64,000 bases of DNA from Marivita sp. (lineage in GTDB: Bacteria; Pseudomonadota; Alphaproteobacteria; Rhodobacterales; Rhodobacteraceae), in NCBI RefSeq assembly GCF_022763305.1, contig NZ_JALEGT010000067.1, positions 29,905-93,904 on the forward strand, in the 5' to 3' direction. The notes beneath the pieces were generated by a model that saw only the letters and a program-made list of their open reading frames with translations, was not told where the DNA came from and did not search any database. This document shows positions 38,006-47,095 of this stretch, one piece after another (the first letter of the stretch is position 1; every line of letters begins with the position of its first letter). Both the position numbers and the translations under genes were made by a program.

Positions 38006-39118
38006 ATGGCGCCAAAGCGTCCCAAAGGTGCGGGCGCATTCCCGAAACCGGTAGAGAGCCCCGCGCCGTCACGGCCCGATCCATCCGAGCTTTATGCCGC
38101 GCTGGATTTGGGCACAAACAGTTGTCGCATGTTGATTGCCCAACCCAAGGGCAACCAATTCCACGTGGTCGACAGCTTTTCCAAATCGGTCCAGCTTGGG
38201 GCCGGACTCGAGAAATCGGGCCGGCTCAGTCGCGCGTCGATGAACCGGACCATTGCCGCACTGCGGGTGTGCCAGCAGAAAATCCGTCGGCACGAAGTGA
38301 CACGCATGCGGCTGGTGGCGACCGAAGCGTGCCGCCGCGCGCACAATGCGCGGGATTTCATCCGCCAAGTCAAACGCGAGACCGGGTTGACCCTCGAGAT
38401 CATCCAGCCCGAGGAAGAAGCGCGGCTCGCGGTCATTTCCTGCGCGCCTCTGGTCAGCACCAAGACCGAGCAGTTGCTGGTGGTGGATATCGGCGGCGGC
38501 TCGACCGAGCTGGTCTGGATCGACCTGACGGCGGTGCCACCGTTCGAGCGCCCGCGTGCCATCATGCGCCTGCATGCCGGGTTCCACACCAAGGACAGCC
38601 CGTTTCCCGCGGCCCGTGTGGTGGACTGGATCAGTGTCCCCTTGGGGGTCGCGACGCTGCGCGATCAGTTCTCGGATGTGGAAAGCGACAGCGCCCGCTA
38701 CGCTCTGATGAGCTGGTATTTCGAGGAGAACCTGGCCGAGTTCGCCCCCTACAAGGACGAGCAGGCGCGCGAGGGATTCCAGATCGTCGGCACCAGCGGC
38801 ACGGTGACGACCGTGGCCGCCAGCCATCTGGGTCTCAAACGCTATGACCGGACCAAGGTGGACGGGCTGCGCATGACCTCGGACCAGATCGAAAAGGTGA
38901 TCTCGGGCTATCTGCAGCTGGGTCCCGAAGGACGCCGGGCAGACCCGCGCATCGGGCTGGACCGTCAGGCGCTGATCATGTCGGGGGCAGCGATCCTTCA
39001 GGCGCTTTTGCGCTGCTGGCCGACCGACCGGCTGTCCGTGGCGGACCGGGGACTGCGCGAAGGCTTGCTTTACGCGCAGATGTCGGCGGATGGCGTGCTG
39101 GAGGACGGCCCGTTCTAG
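38006..39118 (+). CDS. Ppx/GppA-family exopolyphosphatase/guanosine pentaphosphatase
   Basis: A 370-aa ASKHA-fold phosphatase. The family motifs are ALDLGTNSCRMLI near residue 33, ATEACRRAHNA, VVDIGGGSTELVWI and IVGTSGTVTTVAA. Ppx/GppA hydrolyse polyphosphate or pppGpp; which one applies is unclear. The N-terminal 30 residues are Pro/Lys-rich and probably disordered. It is divergent from the C1 unit, with a 266-bp gap in which I see no further gene. Confidence 0.92.
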   Translation: MAPKRPKGAGAFPKPVESPAPSRPDPSELYAALDLGTNSCRMLIAQPKGNQFHVVDSFSKSVQLGAGLEKSGRLSRASMNRTIAALRVCQQKIRRHEVTRMRLVATEACRRAHNARDFIRQVKRETGLTLEIIQPEEEARLAVISCAPLVSTKTEQLLVVDIGGGSTELVWIDLTAVPPFERPRAIMRLHAGFHTKDSPFPAARVVDWISVPLGVATLRDQFSDVESDSARYALMSWYFEENLAEFAPYKDEQAREGFQIVGTSGTVTTVAASHLGLKRYDRTKVDGLRMTSDQIEKVISGYLQLGPEGRRADPRIGLDRQALIMSGAAILQALLRCWPTDRLSVADRGLREGLLYAQMSADGVLEDGPF

Positions 39119-39124
39119 GAGGGG

Positions 39125-39562
39125 TCAGCCCAGAAGGCTGATCACCCGGCGCAGCGCCAGTTCATATCCTTCGATCCCGAACCCGGCGAGGACACCTTCT
39201 GCGCGAGCAGACACATAGGAGTGATGCCTGAACGCCTCGCGTTTGTGCACGTTCGAGATGTGAACCTCGAACACCAGCCCGTCATAGGCCTGCAGCGCAT
39301 CGAAGATCGCCACAGAGGTGTGGGTGAACGCGCCGGGATTGATGATGATCGCCTGCGCCTCGTCGCGGGCCTGGTGGATCCAGTCGATGATCTGACCTTC
39401 GTGGTTCGATTGCATCGACCTGACAGCAAACCCCGCCGGTTGGGCCAACGCCTCGCAGCGCTGCGCCACATCGTCGAGCGTGTCCGCGCCATAGATCGCG
39501 GGTTCCCGCTTGCCCAGAAGGTTCAGGTTCGGGCCATTGATCAGAAAGATGGTCTTGGACAT
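39125..39562 (-). CDS. aroQ: 3-dehydroquinate dehydratase type II
   Basis: A 145-aa type II DHQase. Motifs are [20 protein letters not shown] (Asn and the flexible-loop Arg and Tyr), [23 protein letters not shown] and [18 protein letters not shown], with the catalytic His/Tyr pair. It dehydrates 3-dehydroquinate to 3-dehydroshikimate in aromatic amino acid synthesis or quinate use. ATG 39562 begins the standard N-terminus. It stands immediately before the catabolic island and may serve either role. Confidence 0.95.
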   Translation of the reverse strand: MSKTIFLINGPNLNLLGKREPAIYGADTLDDVAQRCEALAQPAGFAVRSMQSNHEGQIIDWIHQARDEAQAIIINPGAFTHTSVAIFDALQAYDGLVFEVHISNVHKREAFRHHSYVSARAEGVLAGFGIEGYELALRRVISLLG

Positions 39563-39634
39563 GGGATGCTCCGTATCAGGTGCCTTAGCTGTGCCAGCTT
39601 GCCGGGTGGCGTGCAACCCGCCCCGTGGTCCGGC

Positions 39635-41734
39635 CTAGACGGACAATGCGGCCTGTGTGATGGCATCCGGTGTGAATGGCATCCGGCGCAGGCGCAGGCC
39701 GGTTGCGGCGAAGATGGCGTTCGCGATGGCGGCGACCGTGGGCCCGGGCGAGGCCTCGCCCGCTCCGACCGAGGGCTGTGCGGTGTCGTTCAGCAGCGTG
39801 ATGTCGAAGACCGGCACATTGTCGAAGCGGATTACCGGGTAGCTGTCCCAATCGCGGGACGTGATGCCGTCGCGATCCCATGTCACCTGTTCATAGAGCG
39901 CCCAACTGGCCGCCTGCATAACCCCGCCTTCAAGCTGCGCCTTCAGGCCCTCCGGGTCGATCACGCGGCCCGCATCGGCCACCAGCGTCACACGGTCAAG
40001 CTTGACCTTGGCGGCGTCCGTCACCGTCAGATCGACGGCAAGCCCAACGCGGGTCATGGCGTTCTTGTACTGGGCATAGGCGATGCCGCGACCCATTCCT
40101 TCGGGCACGGGGAGGAGGCGGCGTTCCAACGCGTCCAGAACGGCAATGGCGCGGGTGTCGGTCAGGTGGGTGCGGCGGAATGTGATCGGATCGACACCCG
40201 CGCTGTGCGCGGCTACGTCCATCGTGCTTTCCAGCGCAAAGATGTTGGCGACCGCACCCAGGCAGCGCATCGCGGAGGTGCGGTGAGGCAGCCCTTGCAC
40301 AAGGTTCTTCACCAGCCGCGTTTCGGCAATGTCGTAGATCGGATCGAGGTTCCGATGCATCCCGGCATGGTTCCCCATGTTCGGTGGGGCGACATAAGGG
40401 GCCATCGCGTCTGCCTGAAACCGGTTGGCCAGAAGCTTGGCCGGTCCCGCGCGGTTCGGGCCGGGGCGGGGGCGGCCACGATGGGTGTCGCTGTAAGCTT
40501 CGGCCGACAGGGCGGTGATCCGGCCATCGGTCAGTCTCGCGTCGACCTGAACCGCCATAGCCGGGGCGTATGGTTCCCATGCGTGTTCATCCTCGCGCGA
40601 CCATTTGAGCAGGATCGGTGTTCCGGGATGCGCCATCGCAACCAGCGCGGACTCGAATGCGGCATCGTCGGCGCCGTTATGGCCGTAGCAGCCGGAGCCG
40701 GGAACATGGGTGATCTCGACCTGTTCGGGCGCAAGGCCAAGACTGTCGGCAATTGCTTCGCGCAGCGGGTAGATGCCCTGGCTGTGGCTTTTGATGATCA
40801 GGCGATCTCCGGTCCATTCCGCCAGTGCGGCGGAAGGGGCCAATGCGCCGTGCATCTGGTAGGGGCGTTCGAACCGGGAACTGATGTCGGGAGTGGGGTC
40901 GGGATCAGGAACCGGGGCGTTCTGCGGGGTGCCGTTCACGACCGGAAAGCGTTTGGCATTTTCGGGTATGAGCTGCGCGAAGACATCGATTTCGGGCAGT
41001 CCGCCTTCCGTGTCCCATGTGCAGGCAAGGCCCAGACTGGTCGCGGCTTTGACCACGTCCCATTCGCGTGGTCCCGCCACGGCAAGGAAACTGCCGTCGC
41101 GAAAGACGCGCAAGCCTTTGGCTTGCACCTTCTCAACCGCCGTCATGTCGATGTCCTGCAACTTTGCCTTCACATGCGGAGGGCTGACCCGGCGCGCCTG
41201 CCACATGCCGGGCAGGTCGAGATCGTGGACGTAGGTGAAGCGTCCCGTGACCATCTCGGTGATGCCGCGCATCGTGGCGGTGGCGCTGTCCTCTGGCACG
41301 TGCCGCGGAAGCGTGGTGTCTACGGGCAGATCGAGCGGCAGATCGCGGGCAAGGTCAGTGAGGGCAATGCGTTGGTTCGTGCCAGCACGCTGCACATAGC
41401 CGTCTACCAGGGACCAGTCGGCCAACGTGCCGCCATACTGGGCAACGGCGTTTTCAAGAAGATGCCTGCGCAGGGTCGCGGCGGCAGCGGCTACGGCGCG
41501 GCCTGACTGTTCGATCGAATTGCTGCCGGACGTGATCCCTTCATCGGGTGCGGCGCCTGTCCGCACCTCAGCGATCCTCAACTGGTCCAGGGGCAGCGCC
41601 AGTTCTTCCTGAACGATCCGCAAGAGCGCCGTCGAAATGCGCTGGCCGATGTCTACCTTGCCGCTGTGGATGACGAAGCCACCGGCAGATGGACTTAACC
41701 AATCTGAAACAAGGGGATACGCGTCGAGGCTCAT
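39635..41734 (-). CDS. Molybdopterin-binding subunit of a xanthine-oxidase-family hydroxylase (IorB/NicB-like)
   Basis: A 699-aa large subunit. The MoCo-binding segment comes first (GGFVIHSGKVDIGQRISTA), followed by the aldehyde-oxidase hammerhead domain, as in isoquinoline 1-oxidoreductase and nicotinate dehydrogenase subunit B. The active-site glutamate is seen in VGAGEASPGPTVAAIANAIF near the C-terminus. Such enzymes hydroxylate N-heterocycles or aldehydes with water-derived oxygen. No FAD subunit is present, as in the IorAB type. The start overlaps the end of the 2Fe-2S subunit gene by four bases. Confidence 0.88.
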   Translation of the reverse strand: MSLDAYPLVSDWLSPSAGGFVIHSGKVDIGQRISTALLRIVQEELALPLDQLRIAEVRTGAAPDEGITSGSNSIEQSGRAVAAAAATLRRHLLENAVAQYGGTLADWSLVDGYVQRAGTNQRIALTDLARDLPLDLPVDTTLPRHVPEDSATATMRGITEMVTGRFTYVHDLDLPGMWQARRVSPPHVKAKLQDIDMTAVEKVQAKGLRVFRDGSFLAVAGPREWDVVKAATSLGLACTWDTEGGLPEIDVFAQLIPENAKRFPVVNGTPQNAPVPDPDPTPDISSRFERPYQMHGALAPSAALAEWTGDRLIIKSHSQGIYPLREAIADSLGLAPEQVEITHVPGSGCYGHNGADDAAFESALVAMAHPGTPILLKWSREDEHAWEPYAPAMAVQVDARLTDGRITALSAEAYSDTHRGRPRPGPNRAGPAKLLANRFQADAMAPYVAPPNMGNHAGMHRNLDPIYDIAETRLVKNLVQGLPHRTSAMRCLGAVANIFALESTMDVAAHSAGVDPITFRRTHLTDTRAIAVLDALERRLLPVPEGMGRGIAYAQYKNAMTRVGLAVDLTVTDAAKVKLDRVTLVADAGRVIDPEGLKAQLEGGVMQAASWALYEQVTWDRDGITSRDWDSYPVIRFDNVPVFDITLLNDTAQPSVGAGEASPGPTVAAIANAIFAATGLRLRRMPFTPDAITQAALSV

Positions 41735-42186
41735 GTTTTTGACGCCCGTTCTATGGCGGCGAGGACGCGTGGGTGTGATCCACAGCGGCACAGATGTGGC
41801 GTAAGCGCCGCCTTGGTCGTGTCGAGATCCGGCGCGGGGTTTTCCGACAGGAGCGCCGTCGCCGCGACGACGAGGCCAGAGGTGCAATAGCCGCATTGCG
41901 CGGCGGTCTCTTCGATGAACGCCTGTTGCACGCGTTGGCCTGTCTCGGTTTCAGCGATGCCTTCGATGGTAGTGATCTCTTTGCCGTCGAACGCCTCAAC
42001 CGGTGTCACGCAGGACAGCGCAACCTTGCCATCGACCATCACCGCGCAAGCGCCGCATTGCTCCAACCCGCAGCCCAGTTTCGTGCCTTTGAGCTTCAGC
42101 TCATCCCGCAGGACATAAACCAGCGGGGTGTCCGGGTCTGACGTTATCTCGCGCTGTGTTCCGTTGATCGTCAGGCTCAGGCTCAC
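41731..42186 (-). CDS. (2Fe-2S)-binding subunit of the molybdenum hydroxylase (IorA-like)
   Basis: A 151-aa electron-transfer subunit. The N-terminal plant-type 2Fe-2S cluster uses C39, C44, C47 and C59 (GCGLEQCGACAVMVDG...SC). The C-terminal helical cluster uses C98, C101, C133 and C135 (CGYC...CRC). It passes electrons from the MoCo subunit. GTG 42186 overlaps the OsmC stop by four bases; an alternative ATG is at 42204. It pairs with the large subunit downstream. Confidence 0.92.
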   Translation of the reverse strand: MSLSLTINGTQREITSDPDTPLVYVLRDELKLKGTKLGCGLEQCGACAVMVDGKVALSCVTPVEAFDGKEITTIEGIAETETGQRVQQAFIEETAAQCGYCTSGLVVAATALLSENPAPDLDTTKAALTPHLCRCGSHPRVLAAIERASKT

Positions 42187-42662
42187 GGGGTGACGCGCTC
42201 CCAAGTGATCTGCACGTCCACATCCGCCGATTTGAAGAGGTTCATCACCGGGCAGCGGTATTCGACGTTTCGGGTGAGCCGATCAAACCGGTCCTGCGGT
42301 TCGTCTGTGTGGACACGAATACGCAGTTTGACCCAATTGAAATAGGGGCGCACGCCCTGCACGCCGCGACTGCCGCGCTGGTCAACCTCGCCATCGGCCT
42401 CCATGTCGACGGCGGTGTAGGAAAACTGCATCGCCTCGGCGCAGCGGTTGATGATGACGCCCTCGCAGCCAAGCAGCGACGACAGCGTCATCTCCAAAGG
42501 TGTCGGCCCGGTGTTCGACTCTTTCTCATCCGTGATGACTACATGGTTGCGCACCATCATGACCGACCGGGTCGAGGCCTCGTTCCGGGCGCTCACGCGG
42601 CGGATGCCCAGCGCCTTGGTGTTGGGATCGACACTCGGGGGCAGAAGGTCATTGTCGCTCAT
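42183..42662 (-). CDS. OsmC-family protein
   Basis: A 159-aa OsmC/Ohr-superfamily protein with the two conserved cysteines in SSLLGCEGVIINRCAEA and EYRCPVMNLFKS. Family members reduce organic hydroperoxides, or are detached domains with unclear function. It is fully embedded in the operon: its start overlaps the LVIVD gene's end and its stop overlaps the hydroxylase subunit start. That suggests a role tied to the pathway, such as handling a reactive intermediate (inference). Confidence 0.88.
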   Translation of the reverse strand: MSDNDLLPPSVDPNTKALGIRRVSARNEASTRSVMMVRNHVVITDEKESNTGPTPLEMTLSSLLGCEGVIINRCAEAMQFSYTAVDMEADGEVDQRGSRGVQGVRPYFNWVKLRIRVHTDEPQDRFDRLTRNVEYRCPVMNLFKSADVDVQITWERVTP

Positions 42663-43918
42663 AGGGTCATCTCCAGAATGTCGAGGCCCCGGTTGCGGTC
42701 GAGGACATAGATCAGGCCGTTATCGTCCACATCGACGTCGTTCGACTGCGGCGGTGCGCCGGTTGGGCCGGGTTTCATGAAATGCGCCACTTCGACGGGC
42801 AGGTGCGGGTCGGCCACGTCGAGCACGCGCAGACCGCCTGCGAACCACGTGGCATAGATCAGTGTGCTGTCCAGCTTTTCGCGGTATTGGTGCCCACCGA
42901 AACGCACACCGGCTTCACCCACCCAGGGGCAGACCCGTTCCGAGAGGTCCCACGCTGCGATGGGTTCCATGTTCTCCAGATCGGTCACGTCCATCACCCA
43001 GATGAACCCGTGCAAGCGGCCGGGTTTGTGGTCATGTTCCTCGTCAATGGCGATCGCATAGCGCCGTCCGTTGATCGTCTGTTCCAGCGGCATGACGGTG
43101 TGCGTTGGTTCCGGAATGCCCTTGGGAAACCGGTAGCTGCCCTTGAGCGTGGGCTTGGTGATGTCGCTGGCGTCCAGCACGCGAATGCCCGCATGCCAGA
43201 CCGCCGCCCAAAGCTCGTCGCCGCAGCGCATCGCATGGTGCAGGCGGTGGCTGTAGCCGACACCCGTGGGGGTTTCGCCATTTGCCACATGCTGCCCCGG
43301 CATATGCCAGCGCGACACTTCGGTGGGGTTTGTCGGATCGGACAGATCGTAGATGACAAGGATGTTGCCGACATACCCTTCCATCTCGGTCGAGATATAC
43401 GCGTAGTTGGCATCCATATCGAAGCGGTGCACGCCAAAGCCGTGGGTCTTGACGTAGGACAGCAGCTTGGGCTCGGCCTTGTTCGAGATGTCCCAAACGC
43501 GGAAGCCACCGCTGGTGTAACCGCGCGCCAAAGCCTCTTCCAGCACGGGAATGTCCGACGGTTTGACCGCAAGCCGTTCTGCGATCTGGTCGTCCGACAG
43601 CCCTTCGGCGCGCAGACCCGCGATCTTGTCGCCTTTGCGCAGGAAATGGCGGCGGTCCATTTCGACATTGGTGATCATCAGATCGCCGACCACCTTGACC
43701 TTGTGGGTGTGCGACCACTCGTCCGGCGGCGCAACGTGGGACACCACCTTGGGATGTGCAGGGTCGGACATGTCGATGATCGACGTGCCCATCGGGGGCT
43801 TCATATGGCCGACATAGGCATAGCCATCCCGCACCACCACTTCGCCGCCGCCTTCGATGTCCAGATGTCCCAGCCGCCGGATGTTGCGGGACAATTCATA
43901 CGTGACTTCGCGTTTCAT
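42659..43918 (-). CDS. LVIVD-repeat beta-propeller protein
   Basis: A 419-aa cytoplasmic protein with repeated blades of the LVIVD/YVTN-like type: TSIIDMSDPAHPKVVSHV, GFRVWDISNKAEPKLLSYV, ILVIYDLSDPTNPTEVSRW, IRVLDASDITKPTLKGSY, IWVMDVTDLENMEPIAAW and LRVLDVADPHLPVEVAHF. Each has the D-x-x-D/N-P pattern, and many His residues stand at blade tips. There is no signal peptide. The function is unknown; some propellers in such operons act as hydrolases or lactonases. It overlaps the transporter gene tctA by four bases. Confidence 0.85.
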   Translation of the reverse strand: MKREVTYELSRNIRRLGHLDIEGGGEVVVRDGYAYVGHMKPPMGTSIIDMSDPAHPKVVSHVAPPDEWSHTHKVKVVGDLMITNVEMDRRHFLRKGDKIAGLRAEGLSDDQIAERLAVKPSDIPVLEEALARGYTSGGFRVWDISNKAEPKLLSYVKTHGFGVHRFDMDANYAYISTEMEGYVGNILVIYDLSDPTNPTEVSRWHMPGQHVANGETPTGVGYSHRLHHAMRCGDELWAAVWHAGIRVLDASDITKPTLKGSYRFPKGIPEPTHTVMPLEQTINGRRYAIAIDEEHDHKPGRLHGFIWVMDVTDLENMEPIAAWDLSERVCPWVGEAGVRFGGHQYREKLDSTLIYATWFAGGLRVLDVADPHLPVEVAHFMKPGPTGAPPQSNDVDVDDNGLIYVLDRNRGLDILEMTL

Positions 43919-45429
43919 TCCGCAGGCACCTCGAGTTTGCGTTTGCGCCGCATGCTGAACACCATGGGCAGGATGATCGACAGGGCGAAGGCCACCCATA
44001 GGATGTTGCCCAACGTGGACGAGAATAGCACCATGATGTCGCCGTCCGATTTCTTGAGCGACCAGAGGAAGTACTTTTCCAGAAGCGGCCCAAGAATGAC
44101 CCCGATCAGGATCGCAGCCACATGGTATCCTGTGCGCCGCGCGATGTAGCCCAGCACACCGAAGGCCAGCGCGAGGTACATGTCGAACATGTATTCGCGA
44201 GGAACAAAGCCACCCACCAGCGTGAAGCTGATGATCATCGGCGCAAGGTAGATCGTCGGGATCGTGGTCACGTGGCTCATGTAGCGCGACAGCGGCAGGA
44301 TCGTCAGGAACATGAAGACGTAGCTGACCGCCATCGCCATGAACATGCCGTAGCCGACCTTGGGCTGGTTCTCGAACAGCGAGGGGCCAAAGCTCACCCC
44401 ATGGAACTGCATCACGACAAGCATGATCGCCGCCGTTGCTCCGCCGGGGATGCCCAGCACCAGCAGCGGCACCAGCGTGCCCGAGGTCACGCCGTTGTTG
44501 GCGGATTCAGGCGCGATCAGGCCTTCCGGGTGGCCGGTGCCGTATTTCTCGGGCGTTTTGGAGAAGCTGCGCGATTGTTGGTAGGCCACGAAGCTCGCGA
44601 TGGAGGCACCTGCACCCGGGATCACGCCGATCACCAGACCGATGATCGAGGTCCAGACGATATGCACCCAGCGTTTGAGCGCAATGGACACGCCTTCGAA
44701 CGTGTCGTGCCAGTTGGGGGCCTTTGGTTCGCCGTCATGGTTCACGATGACGCGCTTTTCGATGATGACGAAGGCTTCGGAGACCGCAAAAAGGCCGACA
44801 AGGGCTGGGATCAGGGGCACCCCGTCGTAGAGTTCAAGGAACCCGAACGTGCCACGCGGTGTGGCATAGACCACATCGGTGCCGATGGAGCCGATCATCA
44901 GGCCCAAGAACCCGGCAATCAGCCCTTTGACCATGTCCTGCGCCGCGATCGACGCGATCAGGGAAATGCCGAACAGCATGACCACGATCATTTCGACCGA
45001 GTGCATGTAGAACCCGACCCGGGCGAGGATCGGCATGGCGGCAAGGGCGATGATGGTTGTCAGCAGACCGCCGATACAGGAGGCCACAAAGGAAATCGCC
45101 AGCGCCTGTTGGCCCTTGCCCTGCTTTGCCATCGGGTAGCCGTCAAGCGGTGTCGCTGCAGCCCCCGCCGTGCCGGGGATGTTGACAAGGATGGCCGGAA
45201 TGCCCGCCCCCATGCGTGCGGCGCAATAAAGCGAGATCATGAACACGAGCCCGGATTGCAGGTCGAGCGCGAGGGTCAGCGGCATCAGGATGATGATCGT
45301 GTTCGCTGCCGAGAAACCGGGGATGCCGCCGACGATCAGGCCGAGGAAAATCGTCGGGATGATGATGTACCAGTAGCCGAGCGTTTCGAAGAACACTTCG
45401 GTCAGGATCGAGGCTGTGCTGCTATCCAT
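43915..45429 (-). CDS. tctA: Tripartite tricarboxylate transporter large permease TctA
   Basis: A 504-aa permease with about 11-12 membrane segments. The family motifs GLIVGGIPGFSAANTIIILMP and GVIPGAGASIASFVAY are the two inverted-repeat signature loops. The TTT family imports di- and tricarboxylates or aromatic acids by cation symport with the periplasmic TctC. It is in the tctC-tctB-tctA order on the minus strand, upstream of the LVIVD gene, and overlaps tctB by eight bases. Confidence 0.95.
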   Translation of the reverse strand: MDSSTASILTEVFFETLGYWYIIIPTIFLGLIVGGIPGFSAANTIIILMPLTLALDLQSGLVFMISLYCAARMGAGIPAILVNIPGTAGAAATPLDGYPMAKQGKGQQALAISFVASCIGGLLTTIIALAAMPILARVGFYMHSVEMIVVMLFGISLIASIAAQDMVKGLIAGFLGLMIGSIGTDVVYATPRGTFGFLELYDGVPLIPALVGLFAVSEAFVIIEKRVIVNHDGEPKAPNWHDTFEGVSIALKRWVHIVWTSIIGLVIGVIPGAGASIASFVAYQQSRSFSKTPEKYGTGHPEGLIAPESANNGVTSGTLVPLLVLGIPGGATAAIMLVVMQFHGVSFGPSLFENQPKVGYGMFMAMAVSYVFMFLTILPLSRYMSHVTTIPTIYLAPMIISFTLVGGFVPREYMFDMYLALAFGVLGYIARRTGYHVAAILIGVILGPLLEKYFLWSLKKSDGDIMVLFSSTLGNILWVAFALSIILPMVFSMRRKRKLEVPAE

Positions 45430-45934
45430 TGGCCAGCACCGCCTTCATTGTGGTTTCGAACCAGCCGCGCGGGAAGCGTGTGTCGAAGGCCCAGATGAAC
45501 ACCGCCCACCCGGTCAGCGCCATCGCCGCCGAAATCATCGTGATGAACACCGCATTCTTGCCACGTGCGAGGATCAGCATGCTGACCGCCAGAAACAGGA
45601 AGGTGGTCAGGGTGAACCCCAGCGTGTCGATCAGGGCGACATAGCCGATTGTCGTGGCAAGAAGCCCGATCCGCCCGGTCCGGATGTCGTCCAGGGTGAC
45701 AAGGTTTCCAAACCCCAGCGTGCCTTCACCGCGACCAAGCCAGACGGCGCAGCGGATGAAGAAGATCGCGCAGACAAGCAGCAGGATGCCTCCGATCAGG
45801 AAGGTGCTGACCTGCGCGGTCCACGGCGAATTCCAGATCGTCGAGAAGAAGTAGATCGTGAAGCCCACCGCAAGGATGGGGATGACAAGCTCTCCGCCGA
45901 TCTGGCGCGGCGGTTTGTGATGCTCGGATGACAT
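45422..45934 (-). CDS. tctB: Tripartite tricarboxylate transporter small permease TctB
   Basis: A 170-aa membrane protein with about four segments (GELVIPILAVGFTIYFFSTIW, FLIGGILLLVCAIFFIRCAVW and others). It has the size and position of TctB, the poorly conserved small subunit. It lies between tctC (upstream) and tctA (overlapping downstream). Confidence 0.9.
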   Translation of the reverse strand: MSSEHHKPPRQIGGELVIPILAVGFTIYFFSTIWNSPWTAQVSTFLIGGILLLVCAIFFIRCAVWLGRGEGTLGFGNLVTLDDIRTGRIGLLATTIGYVALIDTLGFTLTTFLFLAVSMLILARGKNAVFITMISAAMALTGWAVFIWAFDTRFPRGWFETTMKAVLANG

Positions 45935-46015
45935 GGTGAGGGCGTCCTGTCTGCGGAGTGGGGTCCGGAACGGATCGGCAGGCGCGGTTGCGCTGCCGAT
46001 CCGGAGTTCTTGGAA

Positions 46016-47017
46016 TTACGCGCCGCTGAGCAGCGACTTGTAGCGCGCGCCCAGTTCGAGCATCGCGGCCTTCTCGGCCTCGCATTCCTCGACCCCTGCG
46101 TAGACGAGGTACTCGGGCTGCCCCTTGGAGGCGATGTAGGCTTCCATCAGGGCCGGGTCTTCGTGGGTTTCCTTGAAGGTCCGGGTCAGCACCTCGAAGC
46201 GGTCCGGATAATCGTCCACCGCCTTCTTGTGGATGCCGAAGGCACGGGTGGACAGCATTTCCGGCAGGTCCATATCGTAGGCGTCATTGATGCTCGGGGC
46301 ATTGTCGAGCGCCTCACCGACGATGTTGTTGCCGAAGACCAGAAGCGTTTTCACCGCATCGCCCGCCGCGATCACGGAACCCGATGTGAGGACCGAGAAA
46401 TCGACCTCGCCGGTGACGGCACCGGCGACGGTGCCCTTTCCGCCCTGCAGCGGGATCAGGTTGAAATCCAGCCCCAGCTTGTCGCCCAGAGCCAGAAGCC
46501 CGATCGACGCCGGGTGCGCCATGCGGCTGGTGCCGACATTGAGCTTGCGGGTCTTGGCCGCCGCAATGATGTCATCCATCGTCTGAAGCGGGCTTTCCGC
46601 ACCCACGAACAGACAACAGGGGTCTTTGTCGACCTGTCCGAAATAGATGTAGTCGTTGATGTCAAAGCTGGGGGCCTGCATTGCCCAATTCAGCACTTCC
46701 GGCCCGATATTGCCGAAAAGCAGGTTGTAGGCATCTGGCTCGGCCTTGCCCATGTAGATCTCGTATCCCACGCGGCCGGATGCGCCCGGATAGAAGCTGG
46801 GTTCGAATTCAACACCAAGGCGGGTTTTCCACACGCTCGAGAACGCGCGGAAGTTGCGGTCTGCGCCGCCGCCTTCAGCGGTCGGGATATAGACGTTGAA
46901 GTTTCGTTCGGGGAAGGTGTTCGCCCGCAAGAGGCCCGGTGTGGCGAGGGTCATCGTTGCGGCAGCGGCACCTGTTCCCAGCAGGGTCCGGCGGGTGATC
47001 ATCGGTTTCATGGACAT
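46016..47017 (-). CDS. tctC: Tripartite tricarboxylate transporter substrate-binding protein TctC
   Basis: A 333-aa periplasmic binding protein with a twin-arginine signal (R9, R10: MITRRTLLGTGAAAATM). It belongs to the Bug/TctC family, although the Asp-rich ligand motif is less typical. The mature part starts near TFPERNFNVYIPTAEGGGADRNFRA and contains DVIYGQ-like segments for carboxylate binding. Export would use the TatABC system encoded at 31983-33621. Together with TctAB it probably imports the carboxylated substrate of the adjacent enzymes. Confidence 0.9.
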   Translation of the reverse strand: MSMKPMITRRTLLGTGAAAATMTLATPGLLRANTFPERNFNVYIPTAEGGGADRNFRAFSSVWKTRLGVEFEPSFYPGASGRVGYEIYMGKAEPDAYNLLFGNIGPEVLNWAMQAPSFDINDYIYFGQVDKDPCCLFVGAESPLQTMDDIIAAAKTRKLNVGTSRMAHPASIGLLALGDKLGLDFNLIPLQGGKGTVAGAVTGEVDFSVLTSGSVIAAGDAVKTLLVFGNNIVGEALDNAPSINDAYDMDLPEMLSTRAFGIHKKAVDDYPDRFEVLTRTFKETHEDPALMEAYIASKGQPEYLVYAGVEECEAEKAAMLELGARYKSLLSGA

Positions 47018-47095
47018 GGTTTCCTCCCGTTTTCATGGTCCAGTTCACACGCGCTGTGGGTGGTCCTCCGCAGGGGCGCGCTGTCTTCCTGCGGG

